A DNA stretch of 64,000 nt from Peltaster fructicola (taxonomy: Eukaryota > Ascomycota > Dothideomycetes), in contig CP051140.1 of the NCBI GenBank assembly GCA_001592805.2, positions 993,501-1,057,500 of the forward strand, read 5' to 3'. The stretch's first letter is position 1. Each line of letters starts with the position of its first letter. Both the position numbers and the translations under genes were made by a program. Shown here piece by piece: positions 34,436 to 46,413 of the stretch. The notes under the pieces are model-generated. The model was not told the DNA's origin and ran no database searches. It was given only the letters and a program-made list of their open reading frames with translations.

Positions 34436-34745
34436 AAGCTATAGTGTCAACCAGATTTGATTCCAGATTGTCCAGTCTCAACCAAGTGATTGTTGGCTAT
34501 CTGTGTGAGTGACTGAAGTGCTTACATAGCAGTAGGCTGCCTCAGGCGTCCAAGCTCGGTGGGTTGAAGGTTATATGAATAATAGGTCATCGAAGTGACG
34601 TCCTCGCAAGTAGCACATGCTCATCTGTTGGACCACAGTCATGTTGCGTTGAAGTCTCCTACATCTCCTCTTCTACACTCTCACTTGGCTCTAAGTCCTC
34701 TCTGGTCTTGCGACAGTTCGTCACTCACTTTGACCAACAAGCAGG
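34436..34745. other. intergenic region
   Basis: About 310 bases: BMT5 3' flank and UFD2 promoter. The bases before 34746 are C/T rich, as usual for leaders. Nothing else seen. Confidence 0.5.
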
Positions 34746-37700
34746 ATGGCGGACTCTACCATGTCAGACGCCGACAAGGTGGGCACCCCATGCTTGCATA
34801 TACCATGGATATACTGACGAATTGGCAGATTCGGATGAAGCGCCTTGCGAAGCTTGGTGGAAACAGCAATCAGAATACCTCATCAACAGCTGACGCAACG
34901 TCAAGTGAATCTGCTTCCCAAGCACCAACGCCACTCGAGACTGCACCTACCACACCTACGCCAGCACAAGTAGCTGCGAAGAACAGCAGTCTACTCGCAC
35001 AAGCTCCTCAGCAACAGCCACAATCATCGCCAACGCAACCGACACAACCATCGAAGCCTACAACGATCAAGGTGCCACAAAGACCGAGCTCGCCTGCGAA
35101 GCGAGATCGAGATGGACAAGAGAAGCCTAGAGTCACGAGCAAGCCAGTTGAGTCACTGGATGTCTGGCAAGATAAAATGCTTCGCCAGGTCTTCCGGGTG
35201 ACGTTGGAAGCTGAAGAGGTGCGTGATAGTCATGGACATGCGCTTGCCTTCCTTGCAAGCACTAGGGACGATCTGCAAGAGTCAGGAGCACAGATTCGGT
35301 TGTCCTCAGATGTGATCGAATCTGCAATCACAGAGGCTGCGTCGAAAGCACCGGACAATAAGCCATTCGAGTACCTCCTAGCATGCTTCAAGCGAGCCTC
35401 ACGGGCGATAAGAGCCACACAAGGATCAGATGATTCGAAGCGCGATATCCTCAATGAGACACGCAGGCTGTGCATGAGCTACTGTGTCTTTGCCATCACC
35501 ATGCCGGAAATGTTTGGCGACAATGTATCGGCTGGCAATCCTCTAGCCACACATATGCTTCGAGATCCAGAATCAGATACAGGAATCTGCTTCGACTTCT
35601 TGACGGAAGCCAGTGCTCGTTTCGAGGAAGACGACTCCATCAAGGATGCCATAGTAGGAGCTGTGGAGGAACTTAGTGGTCGTCTGGCGACAGTGCACAT
35701 GCTCGGCGAGGAGAGAGTGTACGTTAACGGTCTACGCAACTTCCTTCGCTTCCCGAAGATCGTTGATGCTCTCACGCAGTCCCCCATCTTCAATCCCACG
35801 GACATCGAACCACAAGATATTGAGACCAAGACGTTACTTGGCCCGTTCTTCCGCCTGTCGCCGATGCAGCTTGAGGTTGCCACAAACTACTTCTCAGCAC
35901 CACGAAGTAGAGACAAGAGTTTCATAGCCAACAACCAGAATGCCATACGGATGACGCTGAGGACGCATCAGGGTGAGCTCTTCTCGATAGCGGATGCTAT
36001 AGTCAAAGCAGGTCCAGCACCGCGAGGCCGACTACTGGATTGGTTTGCAGCATGTGTGAACAAGAACCACAAGAAACGAGCGATGCGCGTGGACTACAAG
36101 ACAGTCTCCAGCGATGGCTTCATGGTCAACGTCACAACCGTGCTCGATCAGCTGTGCGAGCCATTCATGGATGCACGCTTCGGCAAGATCGAGAAGATCG
36201 ACCACAACTACTTACGACGATCGCCTAGAGTCGACATCTCTGATGAAACCAAGATCAATGCCGATCAAAAAGCCGCAGACGAGTACTATGCTCAGAAGGC
36301 AGACGGTGCAAACAACTTCATCTCGGAGGTGTTCTTCTTGACGGTAGCAGCCCACCATTATGGCACAGAAGCAGCGCAGACTCGTGTAGCAACATTGACG
36401 AAGACCGTGCAAAGGATGGAGAAAGATCTAGAGCAGATCGAATCGGAGCGACATAAGTACTTGCATGATGCTCGATACCTTGCACGCTTTGAGGAACACG
36501 TCAATCGATACAAGAAGAGCATTGACGACAACTGGTCTACGATCCATGCCACGACGGGAGTCCTTCTTGACGACCTCAACCAAGCACGATCTATGCAATT
36601 CATGCGTTATGTGATTGTTTGGCTGCTAAGGATCGCATCACAGCAGAACCTGCCCTCAGAACAGCTTCGCTTACCTCTCCCAGAGCAGCAGCACGACGTG
36701 TTTCGTTTTCTACCAGAATACTTTCTGGAGGATATTGTGGACAACTTCAAGTTCATCACACAGAACATACCGCAAATCATCACACCTCAGCAATGTGAGG
36801 AGATTGTGCAAATTTGCATAACCTTTCTGCGCAACTCAGAGTATGTGAAGAACCCGGGAGTCAAGAGTGGACTTGTCACGATCTTGTTCTACGGTGTGCA
36901 TCCATACTACAACCATGCACGAGGAGTGCTTGGCGATCAGCTGCTTGGCTCTGCATTCGCACACAATCATCTTCTGCATGCGCTGATGAAGTACTACATC
37001 GAAGCAGAAAGCACTGGTACACACAACCAGTTCTACGACAAGTTCAACATCCGCTACGAGATCTTCCAGGTCATCAAAGTCATCTGGATCAACACAATCT
37101 ATCGCGAGAATCTGGCGAAAGAGGCAAGCGCCAACACAGAGTTCTTCGTCCAATTCGTCAACATGCTGGTCAACGATGTGACGTTCGTGCTCGACGAAAG
37201 TCTCACGTCCTTTGCCAAGATCGTGGATATCACAGCTGAGCTCAGAGACTGGCCAGCTGGTCATGATCCGGACCGACTGAAGGAGAGGGAGGAGTTGCTG
37301 GAAGAGCAGAAAGGCAAGGCCAAGAGCTACATGCAACTCACACGTGAGACGATGGAGACGTTGATCCTATTCACAGAAACGCTCGCGGATGCTTTCACAA
37401 TGCCGGAGATCGTCACACGTCTTGCAGACATGCTTGACTACAACCTAGATACCATGGTGGGCCCAAAGAGAATGAACCTGAAGGTCAAGAATCCTGAGGA
37501 ATACAAGTTCAACCCACGACAACTGCTCGCTGATATCATGGCAGTGTACATCAACCTTGCAGCAAAAGACAACCTCGTACATGCTATTGCCCGCGACGGT
37601 CGAAGTTACAAAGCTGAGAACTTTGTCAAGGCCAGAGAATACGTCTCGATATTGAAGTCGCCAGATGAGCTTCGCATATGGGACGACCTTGCCCGACGTG

Positions 37701-38020
37701 TGGCAGAGACCAAGGCAGCGGAAGAGCAAGAGGAAGAGGACCTCGGCGAGATCCCTGATGAGTTCCTGGATCCTCTTCTTGCTGACCTTATGGTTGATCC
37801 AGTGATCTTGCCAGCAAGTCGTGTCACTATCGATCGTGCGACAATTCGAAGTCACTTGCTCAGCGATCCAAACGACCCTTTCAACCGTATGCCTCTCAAG
37901 ATAGAGGAGGTGATACCGAACGACGAGCTGAAGCAGAAGATCACTGCGTGGAAGCAGGAGACGCTGGCTGCCAAGCGTGCTCAGAAGGCGGATGCTGGCA
38001 ATGCGATGGACCTGTCATGA
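34746..38020 (+). CDS. UFD2: Ubiquitin conjugation factor E4 Ufd2 (U-box)
   Basis: Exons 34746-34778 and 34829-38020 (intron 34779-34828) give 1074 residues. The short first exon completes the classic start SDADKIRMKRLAKLGG. Ufd2 extends ubiquitin chains on Cdc48-bound clients and feeds them to the proteasome, in ER-associated and ubiquitin-fusion degradation. A Gln/Pro/Thr-rich linker leads to the long E4 core (LGPFFRLSPMQLEVATNYFS, FISEVFFLTVAAHHYG, QFYDKFNIRYEIFQVIKVIW, NDVTFVLDESL) and the C-terminal U-box (FLDPLLADLMVDPVILPASRV, IDRATIRSHLLSDPNDPFNR). Unbroken across 3.2 kb. It converges on the ER DnaJ gene with 36 bases between the stop codons. Confidence 0.96.
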
Positions 38021-38056
38021 ATGCATAGCAGCGTGAAGTCGTTGCATTATACACTA

Positions 38057-39174
38057 TCATAACCTTGATATATCATAGTTCCAGTTCCGTAGCTGGGTAC
38101 ACGCGGGCATGGGTAACCTCCTCGCATCATCCCATTTCTGCTTGTCTCTGCTCCATATGCCTTGCGCCTCTCGGAACATCGCTTGTTGCCTATTCTTCTC
38201 GCTTTGACAGTCGCCAGACAGCTTCTCGACGTATCGACCCTCGACTACATCGTCGAGCTTACGCCACTGCCGTGATGTGTATTCGGCTACGTCTGAGGGG
38301 TTGACATAGTAGGGTATTTTAAGCGAATGTGAGGCACGCTTCTCAGTATACGGAGGCGATGCTTCGAATCGGGCTGATGGGTGTGACGGACCAGATCCAG
38401 AGAAGAGCGATGATAGGAGTGGTAAGACAACAAGGATGATGAGGAAGAGATAGCCTTGTAGCATTGCGAATGGTGAAGCAGGAGGTTGTGGAGTATTGGG
38501 ATCTTGAGGTCGCCGTCGCATCTGAGGGCCGCCGAACTGGTGTATTCGTATACCTGGGCCGCCACCCATGTTAAAGACGAAGCCATTGCCTCCTGCTCGA
38601 TTCGTCAGTTCTGCATACAGTGCACAGGATCAGTCATACCGAAAGGTCCGCCAAATGCTTGGCCTCCACCAAAGAACTGTCTGAACAGTTCTTCGGGACT
38701 TATCTCATCCTCGAACATGGGTCCTCTCGCTCGTGGTCCTCGTTGCGAAGCAAATCCTGAAAATGGCGATGCGCCTGACGCTGCTGAGGCAGAACCAAAC
38801 CTGCTGTCCGGGTCGCCGCCAAATTTGTCGTACTTCGACTTCTTGTCCGAGTCTGACAGTACCTGAAATGCTCTCGACACCACTGTACCGTATCAGCATC
38901 ATCGCACGACATCCGTGCTAGACATACTCTTGAACGCCTCGTCTGCACCATCGTAGCCATTCTTGTCTGGATGTGTCAACAAACTGAGTTTCCGATACGC
39001 CTTCTTGATCTCTCCATCCGAACAAGTAACTCTTACTTCCTCAAGCCCGAGGATATCGTAGAAGTCTGTTGCTTTGCATCTTCGCACCCGTATCACCGCG
39101 GCTTTTTGTTCTGCTGTGAAGGCTCTTGTGCTGCTTCCGTCATGATGGCCGTGGTCTCGCTTCTCTGCAGACAT
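38057..39174 (-). CDS. ER-membrane DnaJ protein (Hlj1/DNAJB12-like)
   Basis: Exons 39174-38928, 38882-38640 and 38592-38057 (introns 38883-38927 and 38593-38639) give 341 residues. The J-domain (DFYDILGLEEV, KKAYRKLSLLTHPDKNG with the HPD motif, AFQVLSDSDKKSKYD) is followed by a Gly/Phe-rich stretch, one hydrophobic helix (MLQGYLFLIILVVLPLLSSLF) and a DUF1977-like cytosolic tail (IPYYVNPSDVAEY ... KLDDVVEGRYVEKL). This is the Hlj1/DNAJB12/B14 layout: tail-side membrane anchor in the ER with the J-domain in the cytosol, stimulating Hsp70 in ER-associated degradation. Its tail-to-tail neighbour is UFD2, from the same pathway. Confidence 0.9.
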
Positions 39175-40595
39175 GTCGCAGCCAGGGTCGAAGCAAGGGC
39201 GCTCTTCGCGCAGTCTTGGTGGGAATGCTTGAGTCTATGTCTTGCGTTGTGCTGACGAAGTGTTCTTTTCTAGCTTCACTCGGGCAGATGTCGAGCGTTG
39301 CAGTGAATGCTAAGTCACGTCTCGAGCGTCTTCGTATTCGAGGGCAATGTCTCCGGCGATCCTGCGTGTATGTAGTTGTTGACAGTGTCAAGGAACATTA
39401 TGCATGAGCCATGTGGCTTGTTGTCTATGACCTGCCGTGGAAGCGGCGAAATATCGGCCGACGCGCCGGTATAACCAATGCGTTTCGCTTGATGTTTTCC
39501 TCTCACTTCCCTCGACGTGGTCTACAGCCATGGTCGTCTGACCTCGCGCCTACAGGTAGGTAGTCGAAAGACCCAGCTGATACAGCCCGGCAACATGGAT
39601 GATCTGCTTCTACCCATCTCGAGGTCGATGTGTGACTATGCGCTGACCTCTAGTATGGTCTGGTCCTAAGTCCTATCTCCAAACGGTCTAAACTCCTTGA
39701 CGGTGACTTAGCACATCTCAAGGACACGCTGACAAGCAGAAGCAGTCGGCGACGCTGAAGGAGAACTCTCGAATCTCGAGATGTTGCATCACTGTCGAGA
39801 CCACAGACAACCGACATGGCACGATAAGATGGTCACAACACTTGGTCAGCTCGTAGTCTGTCTACCAAGAATCTCACGAGGATGAATGAGTCACAAAGCG
39901 AATACACGCGTTGACGGACAGGAACTTGCCAATGTTCTGTTCTCGACATCATACAGCGCCCGAGGTGACTGAGATCCCTGTCCCTCCAGTGATCACTACA
40001 AGTCGAAGCAGAACGGCCGATCGTGAACGTCCGAGACGCCGGACGCACCGAAGCTCGAGCGTGTCTCACCTTCACCCTGGCTTCGATGAGCTTCATGATC
40101 TGCCTCCGCATAGCTATGCTGACAGGTTGCACTACAGCTACATGCCTGAGTAGGACGGATCAGTGAGACCGGTTGACCCGTACTATCGCGAGATAGTTTG
40201 TCTAAAACTACCTTCAGCCGACTACTCGACCTGCAGGAACTTCGGCTGATTGGTCATACAACACGAGCTGCACCTCTAGGCCGCAGGAGTTGGACTTATT
40301 CCTGTCTGAACTTTCGTTCGCGTTACTAGCATTGGATGCAGCATGACGAGATGATTCAATCCCTCGGGTGTTCCTTCGACCCGAGCAAGCAAAGCATTTG
40401 AATGGATAGGCTGGGGACAACGCTAGTCTACCATCGCTTTTATCGGGGTTAATATGACGGTACGACCTGTGTGCTTCGTACAGCTGAAAGGACTCGGAGC
40501 AGGTATAAGAGTCACTGCATCTGCAGCTTCAGGTTGAGCTACACTCACACTGTCTTACACAACATTCAACAACACACACAACCGTCACCGCAATC
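39175..40595. other. intergenic region
   Basis: About 1.4 kb without a firm gene. A plus-strand open stretch ending at 40153 (Arg-rich, RPRRRTHRSSSVSHLHPGF) lacks an ATG and exons. The last 100 bases carry a TATA-like element and a CA-rich leader for the NmrA-like gene. Confidence 0.45.
40504..40509 (+). promoter_or_regulatory. TATA-like element before the NmrA-like gene
   Basis: TATAAG lies 87 to 92 bases upstream of the ATG at 40596, and the following leader is rich in CAACA repeats. The placement fits a core promoter of an inducible, well-expressed gene; the motif itself is weak evidence. Confidence 0.35.
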
Positions 40596-41522
40596 ATGTC
40601 TGTCATCGTCTTCGGCCCAACTGGTAACGTCGGCTCATTTGCTGCTCGTACAGCTCATCAACATGGTGCAAAGGTCGTTCTTGCTATGCGGGACACCAGC
40701 AAATCCATACCTGGTCTGGCCATGGACGATGAGAAGCGCGGTGGTTTCGAAAGAGTGACCGCAGATCTAACCAAGCCTGACACTGTTGCTGCAGCCGTCA
40801 AGCAGTCCGGCGCCAAGCGTGCTTTCATCTACCTAGCTCACCAGGCTCAAGATCACATGAAGGCCACTATTGAAGCGTTGAAGACGTCAGGCATCGAGCT
40901 TGTTGTGTTCCTGAGCAGTTACACCGTCACCAGGTTTGGTAGCTTGGACGTGCCAAAGGAGGAGATCATCCCATGGCTGCACGCAGAGGTCGAGAAGAAC
41001 CTCGAGACCACCTTTGGCTCCAAGGGCTATGTTGCCCTACGTCCTGGTGCTTTCGCGACCAACGCTGCAGGCTGGTGGAGGCAGATGATCAGGGCTGGCG
41101 AGGTCCAGATGTTCGCGCCGCAACTAAAGTTCGATTGGACTGCTGCTGAGGATATGGGAGGCGTCGCAGGTGTCATCCTTGCTCAAGGGCCCAAGAACGG
41201 CGAGAAGATCGTGCACATCTTCGGCCCCAACTACATCTCACAACAGCAGGCGTTCGAGATCGTGCAGAAGGAAGCCTTGAACAAACCAGTCAAGCTCACC
41301 ATCATCGATAATCCGGAACTCAACACCAAGAACATGCAGAGTCTGGCACCCGGACCTATTGCCAAATACCTCACAGACAAGATGGTCGCAAGGTCAAAGG
41401 AATCTGATGAACTTGAGTTTCCAAACCTTAAAGAGGGCCAAGACAATGTGCAGAAGTACACTGGCCGACCAGCTGTCACCTTTGAACAGTATGTCAAAGG
41501 TAACAAGGCAGATTTCGAGTGA
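40596..41522 (+). CDS. NmrA-like NAD(P)-binding Rossmann protein
   Basis: Single exon, 308 residues. It begins MSVIVFGPTGNVGSFAARTA, with the GxxGxxG dinucleotide fold of the atypical short-chain dehydrogenases (NmrA / HSCARG / isoflavone-reductase-like). Further blocks: VTADLTKPDTV, FIYLAHQAQDHMKATIEAL, VVFLSSYTV, YVALRPGAFATN. Members either sense NAD(P) redox state or reduce small quinone-like molecules; I cannot tell which, because a catalytic Tyr-x3-Lys is not obvious. No operon-like partners: the neighbours are unrelated housekeeping genes. Confidence 0.85.
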   Translation: MSVIVFGPTGNVGSFAARTAHQHGAKVVLAMRDTSKSIPGLAMDDEKRGGFERVTADLTKPDTVAAAVKQSGAKRAFIYLAHQAQDHMKATIEALKTSGIELVVFLSSYTVTRFGSLDVPKEEIIPWLHAEVEKNLETTFGSKGYVALRPGAFATNAAGWWRQMIRAGEVQMFAPQLKFDWTAAEDMGGVAGVILAQGPKNGEKIVHIFGPNYISQQQAFEIVQKEALNKPVKLTIIDNPELNTKNMQSLAPGPIAKYLTDKMVARSKESDELEFPNLKEGQDNVQKYTGRPAVTFEQYVKGNKADFE

Positions 41523-41878
41523 TCATGTCGTATTGCTGCACGTAGAACAGCCAGTCAATATCAATGCATCGAACTAAGAATTCTGACAACGGGCTTCGTC
41601 ACCTCATCTCGCGTCTGAACTGCAGCGTGACTTTCGCATGATTACATGTATCTAGGTGGCAGCCGCACACTCGGCAGTGATACTATAACCGCAGACCTAG
41701 ACACCGCAGCTCTAACAGGGCAGTGTCTCAAGGTTTGCGCTCACGGCTCTAACACATCAGCGATGATACAGGTTCGATGACGCATCTGAGGCTCTCTACC
41801 TCAGCATTACGAGCGATAACAGGACAAGCACCTGCACTGCGCCAGCTCACCTATACACAACACAGATACACAAGCACC
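41523..41878. other. intergenic region
   Basis: About 356 bases: 3' flank of the NmrA-like gene and promoter of the TatD gene, with a CA-rich leader before 41879. Nothing else seen. Confidence 0.5.
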
Positions 41879-42943
41879 ATGACTACAGTCACACAGCAGA
41901 ACGGCAGCCAGACACTGCGAGAGCTAAGATACATCGATGTCAGTCAACGACACTGACGGCCTGCCCTTCTGACAATCGACCCTAGATTGCGATCAACCTG
42001 ACCGACGATATATTCAAAGGGAAATATCATGGCAAGCAGGCGCATGAGAGCGATCTTTCGAAGATCATACAAAGAGCGAGGGACGTAGGTGTCAAGAAGT
42101 TAATGGTCACTGGATCTTGCGTACAAGAGTCTCGGAAAGCTGTACAACTGGCAAATGACTATCCTGGCTACTGCTATGCCACTATTGGAGTACATCCATG
42201 TTCAGCGAAGACATTCGACGACCATGAAGAAGGCCCAGACGCACTTCTACAGGAGTTGAGGACACTGGCAATACAATCACGAGATGCTGGCACTGCTACA
42301 GCCTTTGGAGAGTTTGGTCTGGACTACGATCGATTGCATTACTGCGACAAGGAGACACAGATCAAGTACTTTAAGAAGCAACTCGACATCGCTGTCGAGA
42401 CACAACTTCCACTCTTCCTGCACTCACGAGCAGCGGCCGACGATTTCGAAGCCATACTGAAAGAGCGTCTCCATGAGCTGCCGAAGCGAGGATTGGTGCA
42501 CAGCTTTACTGGCTCGCTCGAAGAGATGCAACGGCTTGTCGAGCTTGGCTTCGATATTGGCGTGAACGGCTGTAGCATGAAGACCGACGAGAACATCGAA
42601 GTAGTCAAAGCTATACCGTTGGAGCGGCTGCAGCTTGAGACAGATGCACCCTGGTGCGACATGCGCGCAAGCCATGCCAGCGCCAAGTATCTCGTCGATG
42701 CACAGCAACTGCCCAAAGCCGTGAAGAAGGAGAAATGGACTGAGGACACAATGGTGAAAGGTCGGAATGAACCCTGCACTGTGGTACATGTCGCTCATGC
42801 TGTTGCTGGGATCAAGGAGGTGCCTGTCGAGGAGGTTTGTGAAGCGTTAGTCTACTGCAAACGACCTATGATTTGTGCTGACACCTGATAGTGCCTGGCG
42901 GAACTCTTCAAAGATGTTTGGTCTTGGTGAAGCAGCAAGCTAG
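41879..42943 (+). CDS. TatD-family metal-dependent deoxyribonuclease
   Basis: Exons 41879-41938, 41986-42845 and 42892-42943 (introns 41939-41985 and 42846-42891) give 323 residues. TatD enzymes are TIM-barrel metal hydrolases that degrade DNA from 3' ends; the yeast form acts in DNA breakdown and repair. Signature blocks: IDIAINLTDDIFKGKYHGKQ (eukaryote-type start, NLTD in place of HxH), YATIGVHPCSA, AFGEFGLDYDRL (metal Glu), LFLHSRAA (His), LVHSFTG (His), and LETDAPWCDMR (Asp). The last exon ends CEAAWRNSSKMFGL, also typical. All phases agree. Confidence 0.94.
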
Positions 42944-43272
42944 GCTTTATAGAGCCATTGTCCACGCAAATCGACAGCCTCCATGTACACCAAACTATAG
43001 CATCTCCACCTCTTTTATCTTCAGGCTCTCTGAGAATCTGGTAGCAAAGCGACAATCAATTCCTTAGCATCACGCAGGTCCAATACAGGACCGAGACTAT
43101 GTAGCTCATTTCATCGATACGCCAGAGCAAACACAAATACAGGGTATATGTACATCAACATTGCCGCTCAAGCCATCGATTCATTCTACGACCATCATAT
43201 CACGGCACGACATCCATTTCACAAGTACTGACACATACCACTAATATCTCGACGAGGTTCAGTGCCGCTACC
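42944..43272. other. intergenic region
   Basis: About 330 bases between the TatD gene and the DUF7918-like gene; nothing recognisable beyond flanks. Confidence 0.5.
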
Positions 43273-44265
43273 ATGATCGTGAGCGGTCTGCCACAGGTCA
43301 AAGTTGAGCTTGTCTCGGCCGGACAGCCTCTTCATGAGTATGAAGATCCAAACACTAAAGATGACGAGACAACAGCCACCAGATATGTGCAGGCAATACA
43401 GGGGCTTCCGTTCGAGATCCACTGCAACAGCAATACTGCTACGTTCTCCTCCGACCTCGAAACTGCTTTCCGCGTTGACGGCAACCGGATGGTAGGCGCA
43501 TTCACCCGCCTTGGATTTCCCATGTCATTTTCTTGCGAAGGCCACCACGTCACGAAAGATATCTTGAAGCCTTTCGTGTTCGGCAGCTTGAGCATAGGTA
43601 GGTCAAGCTTGCAAATTTGATCCATGTGCTGACACCTAGCGAAGACGAAGATGGCGGGAGTGATGACAGCCATGATGAGAGAGGCTGCATCGTCGTGGAA
43701 GTCCATGAGTGTAAGTTGGGACAAACAAGTAAAGCCGAGCAGGAGGACTTCAATGAACTCGATCTCTCGACTGCCATGTCTCGACAACAAGCTGCAAAAC
43801 ACGGCACTCTGCATGTGGTCGAGTAAGATGCTCTGCACTAGATCCCACATCAGCTGACACTGTCAGGTTCGGCATGCACAAGCAGATTAAGGGTGTCGAG
43901 TACTGGCAAGAAAGTCGAAGGACACGCAAATTATCAACATACAAGTTCTACTATCGAAGCAAGAGTAAGTCCAGCTGATGTGTTGACTATAGCACTAACT
44001 GTGGTTAGCTGAACTTCAATCCTTGCGGATACTCGCTCAAGAGCCACAGTCTAGTGACAATGGTTCGGTCAAGCTGGCACACATAGGAGATCAGGAAATC
44101 AATGACTCAGACAACATGCAAATTGATCCCCAGAACGACGCTTCGTCGTCCACAGCTTCACAACCAGTGGCGCCTTGCTCATATCCAGAGCTCGAATCTA
44201 GAGAACATGAAGAACACCTGCAAAACCTACCATTTCGCAGAAAACAGCCCGAACCACATGATTGA
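43273..44265 (+). CDS. Uncharacterised DUF7918-like fungal protein
   Basis: Exons about 43273-43597, 43640-43822, 43867-43964 and 44009-44265; the first junction is not certain (donors at 43598 or 43603 both work with nearby acceptors). The N-terminal half has the features I associate with DUF7918 of filamentous fungi: LPQVKVELVSAGQPLHEYED, then RYVQAIQGLPFEIHC, a short strand-rich domain and KPFVFGSLSI. It continues into an acidic stretch, GMHKQIKGVEYWQESRR, and a disordered Ser/Gln-rich tail. Such proteins are common in Dothideomycetes, often in many copies, with unknown function. No signal peptide, no membrane segment. Confidence 0.72.
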
Positions 44266-44519
44266 GTAGTTTGTAGGATGGACATAAGCATCGATGCTCG
44301 TATGTATTCGTGTGTAGACGAGGCAACACGAGTGTCTTAAGCTTGAGCAAGCTTGGTATGAATCAATGTCCGTACTGCACTACTTGTGAATATCTTCTCG
44401 CCCTGATGATTCGGCTCTAACACACATTATCCTGTAATTATTACATATGGCTTGATCCTGAGTATACCTTCGGTCCACAGAAAAGCGGTGAGGGTTCGAC
44501 GACCACTATCCGGCAGCTC

Positions 44520-46413
44520 CTAGTCCTTTGAAGTGGCAAACTTGCTCTTTGATCGAATCTTTGCACCATACTTGTAGAAGACGTATGGAACAGGGACCAT
44601 GAGGGCGCTCAGGCAAGCAAGGATCGTCAGAGTATAGTGAACGCCTAGATTCTCGTAGAATGGTATGCCCACGATGGTCATACCGCCAGCGGACCTAGAT
44701 CTTGTCAGCATCGTCCAGGTGCAAGTTCTGTGTTGCTTACATGTATCGAATCATGGTCACCGAGGCCAAAGCGCTTGCGGCATAGGTCTCGTATGAATCG
44801 ATGATGTACTGGTAGCTGTAGAATGGTCAGTCACCGCTGGATACTGTAAAGACTGCGAGCGTACGTTGTGATAAAGACACAAAGGATACCAAAACCGAAG
44901 AAGACCGATGCGATCAGAGGAGACGCAATGCTGACTGAAGGGTAAGCTGTCCAACCTACAGTGTTGTTAGTGTGGTTCCCACCGTCGTCGATTGCAGCCA
45001 CACTCACCCATCCAGAACAAGCTTATGGGAATGGCGAAAGCACCGCCGAGCATGCTGTACCAAAGGCGAAACTCTGGTGGTAGATGATCAATACCCTCCT
45101 TCGCTCTCTCCTCCAGTGCCTGCTTCTGCCATCTGTAGATGATGGGCACAAGTGCCGAGGCCAACGTTACACCAACAGCGATTCCAGCAAAGCATGTGCC
45201 TGTCAGACCTCCTGAAAGACCGTATGTCTCGCCGAAGATGTAGTCGTAACCATCCAGGAACGTGAAGAGCACGATATAGATAACTGTAAGGTATAGCGCA
45301 AACAGGATGATGATTGGCTCTTGAGCAGTCATGATGAATGGTCGTGCAAGAGAAGTCTTCAGAGTCTCGAAGAAGGTCTTCTCTTGAACTTCCGCTGGTG
45401 CTTTGTATCTGTCGTCTCCGGTGATTGCTCTCAAGTGCCGTGCTTTCCACGTCAAGAGGATAGGACTGAAGGTCTCTGGCTGGAAGAGGATGACCAGAAT
45501 CGTGACCAGACCAGAACCTATGAGTGTGATCCATTCGCACCAACGCCAGCCAAGGTACGGACTTTCCACGATCCAGCCTCCAATAAGTGGTCCCAGAACA
45601 GGTCCAGTGAAACTTGAGTTAGCGAAAAGGACGAACGAAATAGTACGTTCTCTCGGGTTCCACAAGTCAGAAAGACTACCGCCAGCGCAGACAAGAGGCG
45701 TGGCTGCGAAGCATCCGGCGATGAACCGAAATGCGAGTTGGGCGCCAATATTGGGCGCAAGACCAGCTGCCATGATGAAGATCATGTACAAGCCGAGGGT
45801 GACGATGTAGACAGGGTTCCTGCCGACTGTCTCGCTAAGACACCCAGCAAACATCGCCCCGACACCGAAGCCGATCAGGAAAAGGCCAGTAGCCATACTC
45901 TCGACGACTGGAGCCACTCCGAACTCCATCGCGGCCGGCTTGAGAGCGCTGCTGTCGATGGAGCTTGCCATACCCACAATGAAGCCAATGCAGGCGACGA
46001 GAACAGTCGCACCAGTCCGCTTTGAGAGACTCCAGTTGTGTGGATTCTCAGGATCATCATCACCTTGCCAGCCGACTTCGAAGACTTTCCCATCGCCTGG
46101 CTCATTCGTCTTCTTCTGGCGCACTTCCACGCCGGTGAGCGACTGTCCGAGAGCTGCGCCAGTACTGTGCTGAGTTGTTGCGCGTGAGATTGTGTCTTGA
46201 CTGTTCAACATCCTCTGCTATTGGTTCCGACTCTTCCGCAGGCTCTTGTGCCTTCTCATCTGCATCGGCGTCCTTCTCGATCGAGGAGTCGCTAGGGTTT
46301 CGCGAGTATTGTCGTCCTTTCTCTGGGTCCTGGGAGGTTGAGAATCTATCCTTGGAGTCCAGCTGTCGTTGGGTGACGGTTCTTAGCCGTCTGTATTGCA
46401 GGAAAGACTGCAT
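44520..46413 (-). CDS. MFS multidrug/polyamine-type transporter
   Basis: Exons 46413-45008, 44955-44865, 44815-44741 and 44694-44520, about 582 residues with 12 membrane segments. This is a DHA1-type proton antiporter (Tpo1-like). Evidence: DDDPENPHNWSLSKR before helix 1, GLFLIGFGVGAMFAGCLSE, ETVGRNPVYIV, a SDLWNPRERT loop, and YETYAASALASVTMIRY in the third exon. The N-terminal cytoplasmic part (FLQYRRLRTVTQRQLDSKDRF) from the ATG at 46413 is family-like, but passes into the main frame only if two bases are missing near 46197-46203 (CACA reduced to CA). Otherwise translation would start at 46211. I favour the long form. The left-edge transporter is a relative. Confidence 0.88.

Noticed and set aside
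39911-40153. Arg-rich open frame on the plus strand
   Set aside because: Starts without an ATG after an in-frame stop, has no recognisable family and no supported upstream exon; could be a gene remnant but not callable.
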